The notes: generated by a model not told the origin, from the letters alone. Shown: positions 24,785-33,072, numbered from the stretch's first letter. The stretch is 64,000 nt of DNA from Bacillota bacterium (GCA_023400985.1 JAEXEN010000027.1:186001-250000), one strand, 5' to 3'. Numbers and translations are program-made.

Positions 24785-25804
24785 ATGAACGCCAACATCC
24801 CCGAATGGAAGGTCTATTTTAACGGTAATTTTTGGGGGCATCAGGGACTCGAAAGGGCCGGAACGGAAATTCCCCTCAACAGGCGGTTTGTTTGGAGCGG
24901 TGAAATTTGGCTGATTCCGGCGGTCTACATCTGCTCCAAGGGTCTGGTCATGGATTTTTGCGTACAGATCCCGGCCGAGCGCATCCGCTCCTTTCAGGAT
25001 AAGTGGAGCCTCTCGGCCGAAAACGCCGAAGGGGTACAATTTACCGATGAACAGAGGATGATCGTCGAGGCGGAGAACCCACTGATCATCCGTGCGAATT
25101 TCCAAGCGGTTTTGAATGGGAGTATTCTAAACGGCGCCCATGGCTGCGGCACGATCTGGAACCCCTGTTTGCCGCATGACCACGATCCTGAATCGAAAGC
25201 CGTGATGCGGCATTACGGGCTTGAACCCGCCTGCGGCTGGGCGATTTGGCGCGCCGCGTTCCCATGGAAAACGAAACGCAAGCCGCAGATAAATACGCTT
25301 GGCGTAACGCTTCTGCAGGAGCCCGCCGCCATGCCGGGGCCGCACTTTCGCGTATCGGAGATCGGCGAACGCTTCACATTTACGCGGCCGGCGACCAAAG
25401 AACAACACACGCTGTTCGTTGAGGAATATGAGTCCCAGGAACTGCCCCGTAATCACTTTCCCGGTCAAAATCAGGAATTCCCTACGCATTTTACCGCAAT
25501 GTGCTATACGCTTTCGCCCGACCTGGGGGACGAGGTTTTCAGTATCAGGGATTGCGCGAGATCCGACCAACCCCGGAGGCGAGGCGGCAAACCCAACGGC
25601 CCGCGAGCGAGAAGTTCCGCCTGCGGCATCGGAATCATCGGCGGCGCAAGAGGGCCGGTGGCAACCGTTGCCGGTGGTGGCCAAGGAAAGCTCCGTGTGG
25701 CCTGTTCCGCGCTTCATTTTGAACCTGTGAAAGACATAGAGTGGCGCATGGTATTTCGCGAAAAGAACCGGGAAGACGTTAGCGTGGAACTGATAGGAAG
25801 CTGA
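24785..25804 (+). CDS. Conserved protein of unknown function
   Basis: 339 residues, soluble, no signal peptide or membrane segment. The sequence opens NIPEWKVYFNGNFWGHQGLE and includes a VYICSKGLVMDFCVQIP segment and several Trp-rich motifs (GHQGLERAGTEIPLNRRFVW). I recall similar uncharacterised proteins in Clostridia but know no function. A short basic, Gly-rich stretch at about 260-305 (PRRRGGKPNGPRAR) looks out of character and might be a small frameshifted or inserted region. GAAAGAGG precedes the ATG. It lies directly upstream of a MerR regulator, with a promoter between them. Confidence 0.6.
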   Translation: MNANIPEWKVYFNGNFWGHQGLERAGTEIPLNRRFVWSGEIWLIPAVYICSKGLVMDFCVQIPAERIRSFQDKWSLSAENAEGVQFTDEQRMIVEAENPLIIRANFQAVLNGSILNGAHGCGTIWNPCLPHDHDPESKAVMRHYGLEPACGWAIWRAAFPWKTKRKPQINTLGVTLLQEPAAMPGPHFRVSEIGERFTFTRPATKEQHTLFVEEYESQELPRNHFPGQNQEFPTHFTAMCYTLSPDLGDEVFSIRDCARSDQPRRRGGKPNGPRARSSACGIGIIGGARGPVATVAGGGQGKLRVACSALHFEPVKDIEWRMVFREKNREDVSVELIGS

Positions 25805-25832
25805 TTTTTCAAAAATCCTCTTGCGTAACCCC

Positions 25833-25863
25833 TTGCTCGTGACGTTGCGTAATGATGTAGGGT
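25833..25863 (+). promoter_or_regulatory. MerR-type promoter with 19-bp spacer
   Basis: TTGCTC at 25833-25838 and TAGGGT at 25858-25863 are 19 bp apart, the over-long spacing used by MerR regulators. The spacer has the GACGTTGCGT sequence as a possible operator, and TTGCGTAA occurs twice nearby. It precedes a MerR gene by about 20 bases, consistent with autoregulation. Confidence 0.45.
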
Positions 25864-25884
25864 AAGGCCAAGGAGGTGAATTCT

Positions 25885-26604
25885 ATGCCGCAATATACGA
25901 CCGGAGAACTGGCAAAACTGTGTGGAATCTCGGTTCGGACCGTGCAATTTTATGATGCGAAAGATTTGCTCAAGCCGTCGGAGCTTACGGAGGGCGGCAG
26001 GAGGCAATATTCCGATGCCGATCTTGATACGTTGCGCCTGATCCGCATGCTAAAAGCTCTGGGACTTACGCTTGCATCCATCAAAGGCATATTGCAAAGC
26101 GACGACCCAAGTAAAGTGCTGTTGCTGCTGCTTGACGAACAGGTCAAACAGATCGGCAGCGAGATGAAAGACAGGCAAAGGCAGTTGGATTCGATTCAGG
26201 TTGTTATGGAGAGCATTCGATGTACGGACAGGATTCCGGTAAATTCAATCGGCGACATAGAGCACATGGTGCGAAGCAAAAAGAATTTAAGGAAAACGCA
26301 TGGAACAATGCTTGCAGTCGGCCTAGTCATGGATGCTATTCAGATTGGAACGGTAGTTCTTTGGATCGTAAGGGGCATTTGGCAGCCCTTTGCGGTCGGG
26401 ATGCTGTTCGTGATTCTGCTGGGGCTTTGGATGACGGGAATGTATTACAGGAACACAACATATATTTGCGCGGAATGCAACGCGAAGTTTAAGCCGGCAT
26501 TGGGTAAATTCGTGTTTTCTGGCCATACGCCAAAGGCGCGGAAGCTAAAATGCGCGAAATGCGGGCATGCCGGATACTGCGTGGAGGTTGTGGAGGGGAA
26601 ATAG
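25885..26604 (+). CDS. MerR family regulator with membrane segments and C-terminal zinc ribbon
   Basis: 239 residues from the ATG at 25885, behind AGGAGG at 25871-25876. A MerR winged helix (TTGELAKLCGISVRTVQFYD) and coiled-coil dimerisation helix occupy about 1-115. Two hydrophobic segments (GLVMDAIQIGTVVLWIV and PFAVGMLFVILLGLWMTGMY) lie at about 142-182. The tail has CAEC and CAKC pairs (residues about 193-235) suited to a zinc ribbon. Anchoring of a MerR regulator to the membrane with a metal-binding tail suggests sensing at the membrane. No target beyond its own promoter is evident. Confidence 0.85.
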   Translation: MPQYTTGELAKLCGISVRTVQFYDAKDLLKPSELTEGGRRQYSDADLDTLRLIRMLKALGLTLASIKGILQSDDPSKVLLLLLDEQVKQIGSEMKDRQRQLDSIQVVMESIRCTDRIPVNSIGDIEHMVRSKKNLRKTHGTMLAVGLVMDAIQIGTVVLWIVRGIWQPFAVGMLFVILLGLWMTGMYYRNTTYICAECNAKFKPALGKFVFSGHTPKARKLKCAKCGHAGYCVEVVEGK

Positions 26605-26825
26605 GGCCGTAACCACCTCGGAAGGCCGCAGGTCATAGGGACCGTTGCGGCAGCGGGTTCGTAGATTGCGGCAATCTGAATCGGCCCCTACTAGAGCGCC
26701 GTGGGAAAACACGATATGACGTTACATTTGTAGGGCGGCATGACCTCATGCCGCCGCTACATTTCATATATATTTTGAATGGGTATTATTGCTTATACTC
26801 CTTTTTCCGCTTGCCCGATACCACC
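26605..26825. other. Intergenic region with a palindromic repeat
   Basis: About 220 bases. A palindrome at 26730-26760 (GTAG, GGCGGCATGA, CC, TCATGCCGCC, GCTAC) resembles a common GC-rich intergenic repeat type; a comparable hairpin occurs at 49795-49816. No promoter or gene is evident. The pseudogene remnant begins near its right end. Confidence 0.5.
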
Positions 26826-27416
26826 GGCGTGGCGATGATTACCATGGATACGGCGCACAGCCAAAAGCCCTACGAGATCGTATACCCCGCTCTGGGCGAC
26901 CCTGCGCTTGCGCATAAAGCGGCGGCGCTTGTCGGCGGAAATGTGCATATAATATCTGGGGCCTCGACCACGGCGCGTGGAGCGTGCTTGTGAAGATGTT
27001 TCCAAAGGCGGATATCCCCGTGCTGCAGCTGAGCATCAACCGGAACGCCCAGTTGGAAGCGCATTACCGCATGGGAAGCGATTTAAAGCCTCTTCGCGAA
27101 TTCGGGCGTGCTTATTTTCGGCACGGGCAACGTAGTGCATAACCTTGCGCGCGTCAATATGTATATGGAGGGCGGTTGCCCTTTGGCCTACGAGTTCGAC
27201 GCCTACATCAAAGAAAGCATCCTTAAGCACGATCACGAAAGCGCCATTCGCTTCGAGCGTGCGGGAACTTCCTCCGACTACGCGTTCACCTCTTTCGACC
27301 ATTATGCACCGCTTCTTTATGCGCTGGGTACATCCGACGGTTTTGACCGAATTACCGTGTTCAACGGCAGTTGCGTATTCGGCCCCCTTTCCATGACGGG
27401 GTATTTGCTCGGATAG
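26826..27416 (+). pseudogene. Remnant of a 4,5-DOPA dioxygenase extradiol-like (YgiD/DODA) gene
   Basis: Three reading frames must be joined to recover the protein. The first gives AMITMDTAHSQKPYEIVYP and GDPALAHKAAAL; the second IWGLDHGAWSVLVKMFPKAD and IPVLQLSINRN; the third LIFGTGNVVHNLARVN, SFDHYAPLLYALG and a C-terminal MTGYLLG. These match the class III extradiol dioxygenase family of zinc/iron enzymes. At least two frameshifts (near 26940 and 27100) and loss of about the first 90 residues make it non-functional. The frameshifts could be sequencing errors, but the missing N-terminus argues against a functional gene. Confidence 0.8.
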
Positions 27417-27430
27417 CTTTCAAAAATTAT

Positions 27431-27466
27431 AAAAGACGGCCGCATTTGATCATGCGGCCGTTTTTT
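27431..27466 (+). terminator. Intrinsic terminator
   Basis: Ten-base stem ACGGCCGCAT/ATGCGGCCGT with a six-base loop, followed by TTTTTT. A weaker T-run on the other strand is also present. It insulates the spoVA operon from the pseudogene region. Confidence 0.9.
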
Positions 27467-27529
27467 GCATGTGCATGACTTCCCACAAAGCGGAGAAACT
27501 AACAAAAACGTTGAAATCGCGGAGGGCAT

Positions 27530-27706
27530 ATGCTGAAAAAAAGAAAAACCGTGCTCGCGCTTTTGTGCGCGCTGCTTCTTTTGCTCATCGGCGCGCTGCT
27601 CGTCTACAGCGTGCTGCAGGAAAGAAAGCAGCCGGGCGGCGGCACGCGTTTCGTCTTTGCTCCCGCATTCGGGGAGGTAAGCGCATGCGTGAGGAACCTT
27701 ATGTAA
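27530..27706 (+). CDS. Small membrane protein upstream of spoVAC
   Basis: 58 residues: MLKKRKTVLALLCALLLLL then GALLVYSVLQERKQ, i.e. a basic N-terminus, one membrane helix (about 7-27) and a short outside tail. GGAGGG at 27521-27526 is a clean ribosome site seven bases upwards of the ATG. Its stop overlaps the next small gene. It is the first gene of the spoVA transcript and so is likely expressed in the forespore, but I do not recognise a family. Confidence 0.55.
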   Translation: MLKKRKTVLALLCALLLLLIGALLVYSVLQERKQPGGGTRFVFAPAFGEVSACVRNLM

Positions 27707-27843
27707 ATTTGCCGGTCGTGGACTTTGATGGCGGCGCGGGAAGCGGAAGCCCACTCAACCGCGAAACGCGCTACAAGCCCTATACGGAAAGAATACACGC
27801 AAACAAGGAGGAAAAAAGCCATGAACCGTCCCCAAACGCCTGA
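27685..27843 (+). CDS. Small hydrophilic protein upstream of spoVAC
   Basis: 52 residues, MREEPYVNLPVVDFDGGAGS and then a basic segment ending KSHEPSPNA. The ribosome site GGGGAGG (27671-27677) lies inside the upstream small gene. It overlaps that gene by 22 bases and the spoVAC start by 23 bases, so translation is probably coupled. No family is recognised; being wedged into the operon makes a sporulation role possible. Confidence 0.5.
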   Translation: MREEPYVNLPVVDFDGGAGSGSPLNRETRYKPYTERIHANKEEKSHEPSPNA

Positions 27844-28276
27844 ACAGAAACGCTATCAGGCGCATGTCAACAAAAACGTGCCGAAAAGCAAGGTGCTTTT
27901 GCAATGCGCCAAGGCGTTTGTCTCGGGCGGCATCATTTGCACCATCGGCCAGCTCGTGCGTGACTTCGGCGAGTATAAGCTTTTGCTCGATGAAAAGGAT
28001 TTATCCGCATTTACGGCCATCGTGATGGTATTCTTGGGCGCGACATTAACGGGCATCGGCGTATACGATAAGCTGGGCGCATGGGCGGGCGCGGGCACGG
28101 TGGTGCCCATTACGGGCTTTGCCAATTCCATCGTCGCCCCAGCCATGGAATTCAAGCGCGAGGGCTATGTGATGGGCGTCGGCGCGAAACTTTTCAGTTT
28201 GGCGGGGCCGGTGCTGGTGTACGGCATCAGCGCCTCCATCATCGTAGGGTTTATCGCGTGCATTATCGCGAAATAA
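27821..28276 (+). CDS. spoVAC: Stage V sporulation protein AC
   Basis: 151 residues. The N-terminal PEQKRYQAHVNKNVPKSKVL and membrane part (GGIICTIGQLVRDF, GIGVYDKLGAWAGAGTVVPI, GFANSIVAPAMEFKREG) are hallmarks. SpoVAC is a membrane-embedded, mechanosensitive-like channel for dipicolinate (with calcium) into the forespore and out during germination. AAGGAGG at 27804-27810 precedes the ATG. The downstream genes are spoVAD and spoVAE, the standard minimal Clostridial set; no spoVAA/AB here. Confidence 0.97.
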   Translation: MNRPQTPEQKRYQAHVNKNVPKSKVLLQCAKAFVSGGIICTIGQLVRDFGEYKLLLDEKDLSAFTAIVMVFLGATLTGIGVYDKLGAWAGAGTVVPITGFANSIVAPAMEFKREGYVMGVGAKLFSLAGPVLVYGISASIIVGFIACIIAK

Positions 28277-28297
28277 TATAAAATGAGGTTTCGATAG

Positions 28298-29335
28298 ATG
28301 TACAAACGCGTAGGCGAGCAGACTGTGCTGTTCGAGCTGCCGCCGAGACTGATCTCCTCGGCTGCCATCGTGGGCGATGTGGAGGGCAAGGGGCCGCTCG
28401 GGGAGTATTTTGACCTCATTTTGGAGGACGATACATGGGGCGAGAAGTCTTGGGAAAAGGCCGAGCGCAAGATGTTCGAGGCGAGCGTGCGCATGGCGCT
28501 CGAAAAGGTAAAGCTGAGCGCGCAGGACCTCGATTGCTTATTGGGCGGCGATCTGTTAAACCAGATCATTACCGCCAACTACGCCGCGCGGGAGTTAAAC
28601 ATACCTTTTCTCGGGCTGTACGGCGCATGTTCCACCATGGCGCAATCTTTACTCATCGGCGCGATGATGATCGACGGCGGCTTTGCCAAGCGCGTTGCCT
28701 GCACGGCTACGAGCCATTTTTCCACGGCAGAGCGGCAGTATCGCTTCCCGCTTGAAATGGGCTCCACAACGCCTCCCACGGCGCAGCGCACCGTGACGGG
28801 CGCGGGTACGAGCATTTTATGCGAGGCGAACAGCGCGGAAACGGCGGTTTTCAAGAGCGTGCGCGTGATGGGCGGCACCATCGGCCGCGTGGTAGATTTC
28901 GGCATTTCGGATACCTTCAACATGGGCGCGGCCATGGCTCCGGCGGCGCGGGACACTTTTTTGATGAGCCTGAAGGATACCGGCCGTACCTTGGACGATT
29001 ACGACCTTATCGTCACGGGCGATCTCGGCAAGTTCGGCTCGGAGATGTTTGTGGAACTGTGCTCTCAAAGCGGCGTTAAAGTGGGGGAGAAGCATTTTGA
29101 CTGCGGCAACGCCGTATTTAGCACCGAGATAAAGGAAGGCTGCGGCGGGAGCGGCTGCGGCTGCTCGGCCGTGGTACTCAACGCCTATCTCACGGGCCGC
29201 ATGGAGGCGGGGGATCTGAAGCGCGTGTTCTTCATGGCGACGGGCGCGCTCATGAGTCCCACCTCGGGAATGCAAAGCGACAGCATCCCAGGTATCGCCC
29301 ACGGCGTTATTTTGGAAAGGGGATTGCCGTTATGA
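28298..29335 (+). CDS. spoVAD: Stage V sporulation protein AD
   Basis: 345 residues, thiolase-fold protein. Recognisable segments are EDDTWGEKSWEKAERKMFE, LLGGDLLNQIITANYAARE, FLGLYGACSTMAQSLLIGAM, TATSHFSTAERQYRFP and the CGGSGCGCSAVVLN stretch. SpoVAD binds dipicolinic acid at the outer face of the spore inner membrane and helps its uptake. It begins 22 bp after spoVAC and overlaps spoVAE by 4 bases. Confidence 0.97.
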   Translation: MYKRVGEQTVLFELPPRLISSAAIVGDVEGKGPLGEYFDLILEDDTWGEKSWEKAERKMFEASVRMALEKVKLSAQDLDCLLGGDLLNQIITANYAARELNIPFLGLYGACSTMAQSLLIGAMMIDGGFAKRVACTATSHFSTAERQYRFPLEMGSTTPPTAQRTVTGAGTSILCEANSAETAVFKSVRVMGGTIGRVVDFGISDTFNMGAAMAPAARDTFLMSLKDTGRTLDDYDLIVTGDLGKFGSEMFVELCSQSGVKVGEKHFDCGNAVFSTEIKEGCGGSGCGCSAVVLNAYLTGRMEAGDLKRVFFMATGALMSPTSGMQSDSIPGIAHGVILERGLPL

Positions 29336-29700
29336 GTTCTTTTATGGATTATTTCTGGGCTTTTGTGATCGGCGGGCTTTTGTGCGTGATCGGCCAACTC
29401 CTTTTAAGCTACACACGGCTCACCTCGGCGCGCATCCTCGTGATCTTCGTGACCGCCGGCGTGGTGCTTACGGCGCTCGGGCTTTATGAACCTCTCGTGG
29501 AGCTTGCGGGTGCGGGCGCGACCGTGCCGTTGACCGGCTTTGGGTATTCGCTCGGTAAGGGCGCCATCGAGGGCGCGCTTGAAAATGGCGTGATCGGCGC
29601 ATTCACCGGCGGCATAATCGCCACCGCCGGCGGTATCGCCGCGGCGATATTGTTCGGATATTTGAACGCGGTGATATTTACGCCGAAGACGAAGAAATAA
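29332..29700 (+). CDS. spoVAE: Stage V sporulation protein AE (AEB type)
   Basis: 122 residues, highly hydrophobic with about four membrane helices (YFWAFVIGGLLCVIGQLLLS, GLYEPLVELAGAGATVPLTG, GIAAAILFGYLNAVIF). This is the small SpoVAEb-like membrane component of the dipicolinate channel. The ATG overlaps the spoVAD stop (ATGA). A bidirectional terminator follows after 20 bases. Confidence 0.95.
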   Translation: MSSFMDYFWAFVIGGLLCVIGQLLLSYTRLTSARILVIFVTAGVVLTALGLYEPLVELAGAGATVPLTGFGYSLGKGAIEGALENGVIGAFTGGIIATAGGIAAAILFGYLNAVIFTPKTKK

Positions 29701-29712
29701 TTTTATAGAGTG

Positions 29713-29760
29713 TTGATCGAATAAAAAAACGCGGCCATACCGCGTTTTTTGCTCGATCAA
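29713..29760. terminator. Bidirectional terminator between spoVAE and the vanW gene
   Basis: AAAAAAACGCGG-ccata-CCGCGTTTTTT, with flanking TTGATCGA/TCGATCAA extending the stem. T-runs are present on both strands, so it can end the spoVA transcript (+) and the vanW transcript (-). Confidence 0.9.
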
Positions 29761-29761
29761 C

Positions 29762-31357
29762 TTAATTCGCGTTCTTAAGCGCCTGATAATAGCTTGTCTG
29801 GTCGAATTCGCTCAAGAGCGGAGAACCGTCGTAGCCGGCCCAAACGTAAATGCGTTCAGGGTGGGATTTATAGGTGGTTTTTGCGATGGGTACGGTTTCC
29901 ACGATCGTGTCTCCCAGCTTGTAAATGGCGTAACTCTGGTATACGTGGCCGGTGATGGCGCTGTTGTTGCGCCACCAGTAGGGCGCTACGAGGTATGCTG
30001 CGGTAAGGTAACTCGTGTTACCGGGTTGAAGGGTTTCCTTGAGCTCGCTTTTGAGTTCGATGGAATCGAACGTTGCGGGGAAGGGCTCGCCGTAGATTTC
30101 GCAGTGGATGCTTTTATCCTTCGTATCCACCCAGGTGAACACGTAAACGGGCGAAGCCGTGCTGTTGCTCCATTTGAAATCGATGGTGCCGGTGTTGATG
30201 GTGGCGTCGAGCCCGCCGGCCACATACGAAAGCTGCTGGGAGTGCGCCTGACGGTATTCCACCTTCATGTCGCTTTTGAGTACCGACAGATACATGGTGG
30301 TACTTACCTGGCAAACGCCGCCGCCGGGCTGATCCTCGGTAGCCGCGCCGCCCTCGATCACGGCGGGGGCCTCCTGCCATCCGCCCTTGAGCGTGCGGTC
30401 GCCTATGACGGTGTTGGCGGAGAATATTTCGCCGGGCTGCAGCACCGTGCCGTAGATGCGGCCGGCCGCTTTGGTGATGTTGAACACGCGCTCCTTACGG
30501 TCGTAATGGCCCTTTGCAAACGAGGTCGAGGAGCTCGCGCGGAGCACGAGGTTCTCCTTGAGGGTCTCAATGGTAACGGTGGGCGGTATTTCTGTAAGCG
30601 GGAGCTCAATCTGGCCGAACTGGCGCGCTTCGGCGCGCTCCGTCACGGTCTTCAAGGCTGCCTCGGTATCTATTCCGCTTCCCGGAATGCCCTCCGTGAA
30701 ATCAAAACGAAGATCCCTTAGATCCGTCACGGAGCCGTCATCGGGAAGGCCGAGATCGCGGGCGTCCCGCTCGCCGTTGGCCTCGTTTATGGGAAGCTGC
30801 TTTACGCTGAACGCGGCGTCGGTGGGCGCTACGTTTACATCCGCGGTGATTGCGGTGAGCACTTTGTTCATTTGCGCGTTGGGCACGGCCGTATATTCGA
30901 TGTTGAACGCACGGCCGTTTGTTTTGATATCGTCGAGCATAGCCTCGAGCGTGTCAATGTCGCCTTCGCGCGCGATACCGATGGCCGTGTTCAAAATTTC
31001 GTCGGTGGTGAAAGTGATATCAAAGCAGCTTGCATCCGCCTCGTAGGTTTTACCATTCACGAGGAAGGTGAAGTTAACATCCTTTGTAAGCTCCTGTTCG
31101 GCGGGCTTGAGCGCCTCCTGCGCTTCACTTACGCTCATACCGGAGACATCCACGCCCTGCACGGTGATGCCCTCATGAAAAACGCCGGAGTTGATGATCG
31201 ACAGCCGCTTTTCTTCCTTGAACTTCACGTCCAAATGCAGAAAGAGCGCCGTTCCCCCAAGCACGAGCACAACGACCAACAATGAGATCGCAATGATCCC
31301 TCCAACGCTCATACCTTGCTTTTTCTTGCTGTTTTTCTTTACGGATCTGGCTTCCAT
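29762..31357 (-). CDS. VanW family protein with putative peptidoglycan-binding domain
   Basis: 531 residues. A basic cytoplasmic tail (VKKNSKKKQ) leads into one membrane helix at about 18-42, then an extracellular peptidoglycan-binding_4-type repeat region (about 70-300, VDVSGMSVSEAQEALKPAEQ). The VanW domain follows at about 310-460 with GRTYGTVL-like LQPGEIFSANTVIGDR, GGGVCQVSTTMYL and YVAGGLDATIN. VanW proteins accompany some glycopeptide-resistance operons, but most Clostridial members are solitary cell-wall proteins of unknown biochemistry. It is alone between two terminators or promoters, transcribed towards spoVA. Confidence 0.92.
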   Translation of the reverse strand: MEARSVKKNSKKKQGMSVGGIIAISLLVVVLVLGGTALFLHLDVKFKEEKRLSIINSGVFHEGITVQGVDVSGMSVSEAQEALKPAEQELTKDVNFTFLVNGKTYEADASCFDITFTTDEILNTAIGIAREGDIDTLEAMLDDIKTNGRAFNIEYTAVPNAQMNKVLTAITADVNVAPTDAAFSVKQLPINEANGERDARDLGLPDDGSVTDLRDLRFDFTEGIPGSGIDTEAALKTVTERAEARQFGQIELPLTEIPPTVTIETLKENLVLRASSSTSFAKGHYDRKERVFNITKAAGRIYGTVLQPGEIFSANTVIGDRTLKGGWQEAPAVIEGGAATEDQPGGGVCQVSTTMYLSVLKSDMKVEYRQAHSQQLSYVAGGLDATINTGTIDFKWSNSTASPVYVFTWVDTKDKSIHCEIYGEPFPATFDSIELKSELKETLQPGNTSYLTAAYLVAPYWWRNNSAITGHVYQSYAIYKLGDTIVETVPIAKTTYKSHPERIYVWAGYDGSPLLSEFDQTSYYQALKNAN

Positions 31358-31503
31358 ATCGAACTTGTTACCCCATTATTCCTGTAATACGCGCCTTTTT
31401 CCGCAAGGTACTCAGGCTATAACTATTATATTTTCCGGAGCATGTAAAGTAAAGACATAACTCCCATTTTTCAACCGAATATTCATCGTTTGTTCATGCT
31501 TCC

Positions 31504-31532
31504 TTGCCAATCGCGCAAAGCGATTGTATAAT
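31504..31532 (+). promoter_or_regulatory. Sigma-A promoter of the ECF S component and coaX
   Basis: TTGCCA at 31504-31509 and TATAAT at 31527-31532 with 17 bp between them. The ~55-base leader contains GGGCCC-gcgaaa-GGGTCC, a small hairpin just before the GCGGAGG ribosome site at 31582-31588. Confidence 0.75.
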
Positions 31533-31593
31533 TGGTTAAAGTAAAGATATTAGGTTCTTCGGGCCCGCGAAAGGGTCCGTGCGCGGAGGCAGC

Positions 31594-32214
31594 ATGAAAA
31601 GCGAAAGCATCAGGAAACTCACAAAGTACGGCATGCTCGTTGCCTTTATTCTAATTTTGGGGCTGACGCCGGTCGGCTACATCAAACTGCCCATGGCGAG
31701 CATCACCATCGTGCATATACCAGTCATTGTGGGCGTTTACTTCCTCGGGCTCGAGGGCGGCGTGGTGCTGGGGCTTTTCTTCGGCCTCACGAGCCTGATC
31801 TCCTGCTTTTTGAACCCCGATGCCATTGCCGCCATCGTGCTCGGCACCAATACGGGGTTTGGCCTGTATAATGTTTTGCTCATCGTGTGCATCCTCTTTA
31901 TACCGCGCGTGCTGGTAGGCGTGTTTTCTTCGCTCGTTTATAGCGCGCTTTCAAAAAAGGATAAGAGCAGGGTGTTCGCCATGGCGGCCGCGGGCGTGGT
32001 AGGCGCAATTACCAACACGGTGTTTTTGCTCGGCGGGCTTTATCTGCTGGCGTTTGAGCAGACGGCGGCTGCTTTCGGCGTGACGGGCGGCGCTCTGATT
32101 GGCGCGCTTCTTTCCGTGGTTTCCTTAAACGGCGTACTCGAGGCGATAGCCGCGGGCATCATTTGCCCAGCCGTCGGCAAGGCGCTGCAAGCCACGGCCC
32201 TTCTTGCGAAATAA
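31594..32214 (+). CDS. ECF transporter S component (pantothenate type predicted)
   Basis: 206 residues with six predicted membrane helices. KYGMLVAFILILGLTPVGYI at the N-terminus, HIPVIVGVYFLGLEGG and a cytoplasmic-loop segment fit the substrate-binding S subunit of energy-coupling factor importers. The next gene, 23 bp on, is type III pantothenate kinase, so pantothenate (vitamin B5) is the likely cargo; this is inference from context and was not proved by sequence. The energising EcfA/A'/T module is not adjacent, as normal for group II ECF transporters; a separate dedicated one lies at 44.8-48 kb. Confidence 0.85.
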   Translation: MKSESIRKLTKYGMLVAFILILGLTPVGYIKLPMASITIVHIPVIVGVYFLGLEGGVVLGLFFGLTSLISCFLNPDAIAAIVLGTNTGFGLYNVLLIVCILFIPRVLVGVFSSLVYSALSKKDKSRVFAMAAAGVVGAITNTVFLLGGLYLLAFEQTAAAFGVTGGALIGALLSVVSLNGVLEAIAAGIICPAVGKALQATALLAK

Positions 32215-32237
32215 TTTTGACCGGAGAATAAACGCGA

Positions 32238-33008
32238 ATGCTTCTTGTGATGGACGTTGGCAATACCAACATCAAAACAGGCCTTTTTGAAAACGGAGCG
32301 CTGAAATATTCGTGGCGCTTCAACACCGACCAGAGGCGCACCGCCGATGAATACGGCGTGCAGATGGAGTCCTTTTTCGGCCACCTGAACATCGATACGC
32401 GCGACGTGGACGGCATCATCCTATCTTCCGTCATCCCCTCCATGAACTACACCATGGAGCATATGTGTTCCCTCTACCTCCACGGGCAGGAAGTGATGCT
32501 TGTCAACAGCAGGCTGAAGCTCGGCCTCGATATTTTGTACGACAGGCCCGAGCAGCTGGGCTCCGACCGCATCTGCAACGCCGTAGCCGCGTTTAAGGCC
32601 TACGGCGGCCCTTGTGTGGTGGTGGATTTCGGCACGGCCACCAATTTCTCCGTGGTGAGCTCCAGAGCCGAGTTTTTGGGCGGCCTCATCTGCCCGGGCA
32701 TCATGGTATCTGCGGACGCTATGGTCGAAAGGGCGGCCATGCTCCACCGCGTAGAATTCATAAAGCCCGATCACGTGGTAAGCACCAACACGAAGGAAGC
32801 CATCCAGTCGGGCGTCATACGGGGGTACGTAGGGCAGGTGGATTACATCCTTCGCCAGATCGAGGACGAGCTGGGCGACGAACTCACCGTGATCGCCACG
32901 GGCGGCATGTCCTCCATGATCGCCGAGGAAACCGACCGTATAGACATCGTCAACCCCACGCTCACGCTCGAAGGGCTGTCGCTGATCTATGAGATGAATA
33001 AAAAATAA
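32238..33008 (+). CDS. coaX: Type III pantothenate kinase
   Basis: 256 residues. The ASKHA-fold phosphate loop MDVGNTNIKTGLFEN (about 5-19), the PEQLGSDRICNAVAA segment and the adenosine motif VVVDFGTATNFSVV are all present, as is the C-terminal IATGGMSSMIA. CoaX phosphorylates pantothenate as the first step to coenzyme A; type III enzymes need a monovalent cation and are not inhibited by CoA. It follows the ECF S component, forming a small uptake-and-trapping operon. A strong terminator follows. Confidence 0.97.
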   Translation: MLLVMDVGNTNIKTGLFENGALKYSWRFNTDQRRTADEYGVQMESFFGHLNIDTRDVDGIILSSVIPSMNYTMEHMCSLYLHGQEVMLVNSRLKLGLDILYDRPEQLGSDRICNAVAAFKAYGGPCVVVDFGTATNFSVVSSRAEFLGGLICPGIMVSADAMVERAAMLHRVEFIKPDHVVSTNTKEAIQSGVIRGYVGQVDYILRQIEDELGDELTVIATGGMSSMIAEETDRIDIVNPTLTLEGLSLIYEMNKK

Positions 33009-33013
33009 AAAAC

Positions 33014-33066
33014 GAAAAAGGACACCACGCGAAGCCGCTTGTGGCTCGCGTGGTATCCTTTTTTGG
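33014..33066. terminator. Bidirectional terminator after coaX
   Basis: AAAAAGGACACCACGCG pairs with CGCGTGGTATCCTTTTTT around a 15-base loop. It can terminate coaX (+) and the SH3 protein gene (-). Confidence 0.9.
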
Positions 33067-33072
33067 GGAGAA

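Noticed and set aside
31533..31593. Possible pantothenate or CoA riboswitch before the ECF S component
   Set aside because: Only ~60 bases lie between the -10 box and the ATG, with one small hairpin; no known aptamer is recognised.
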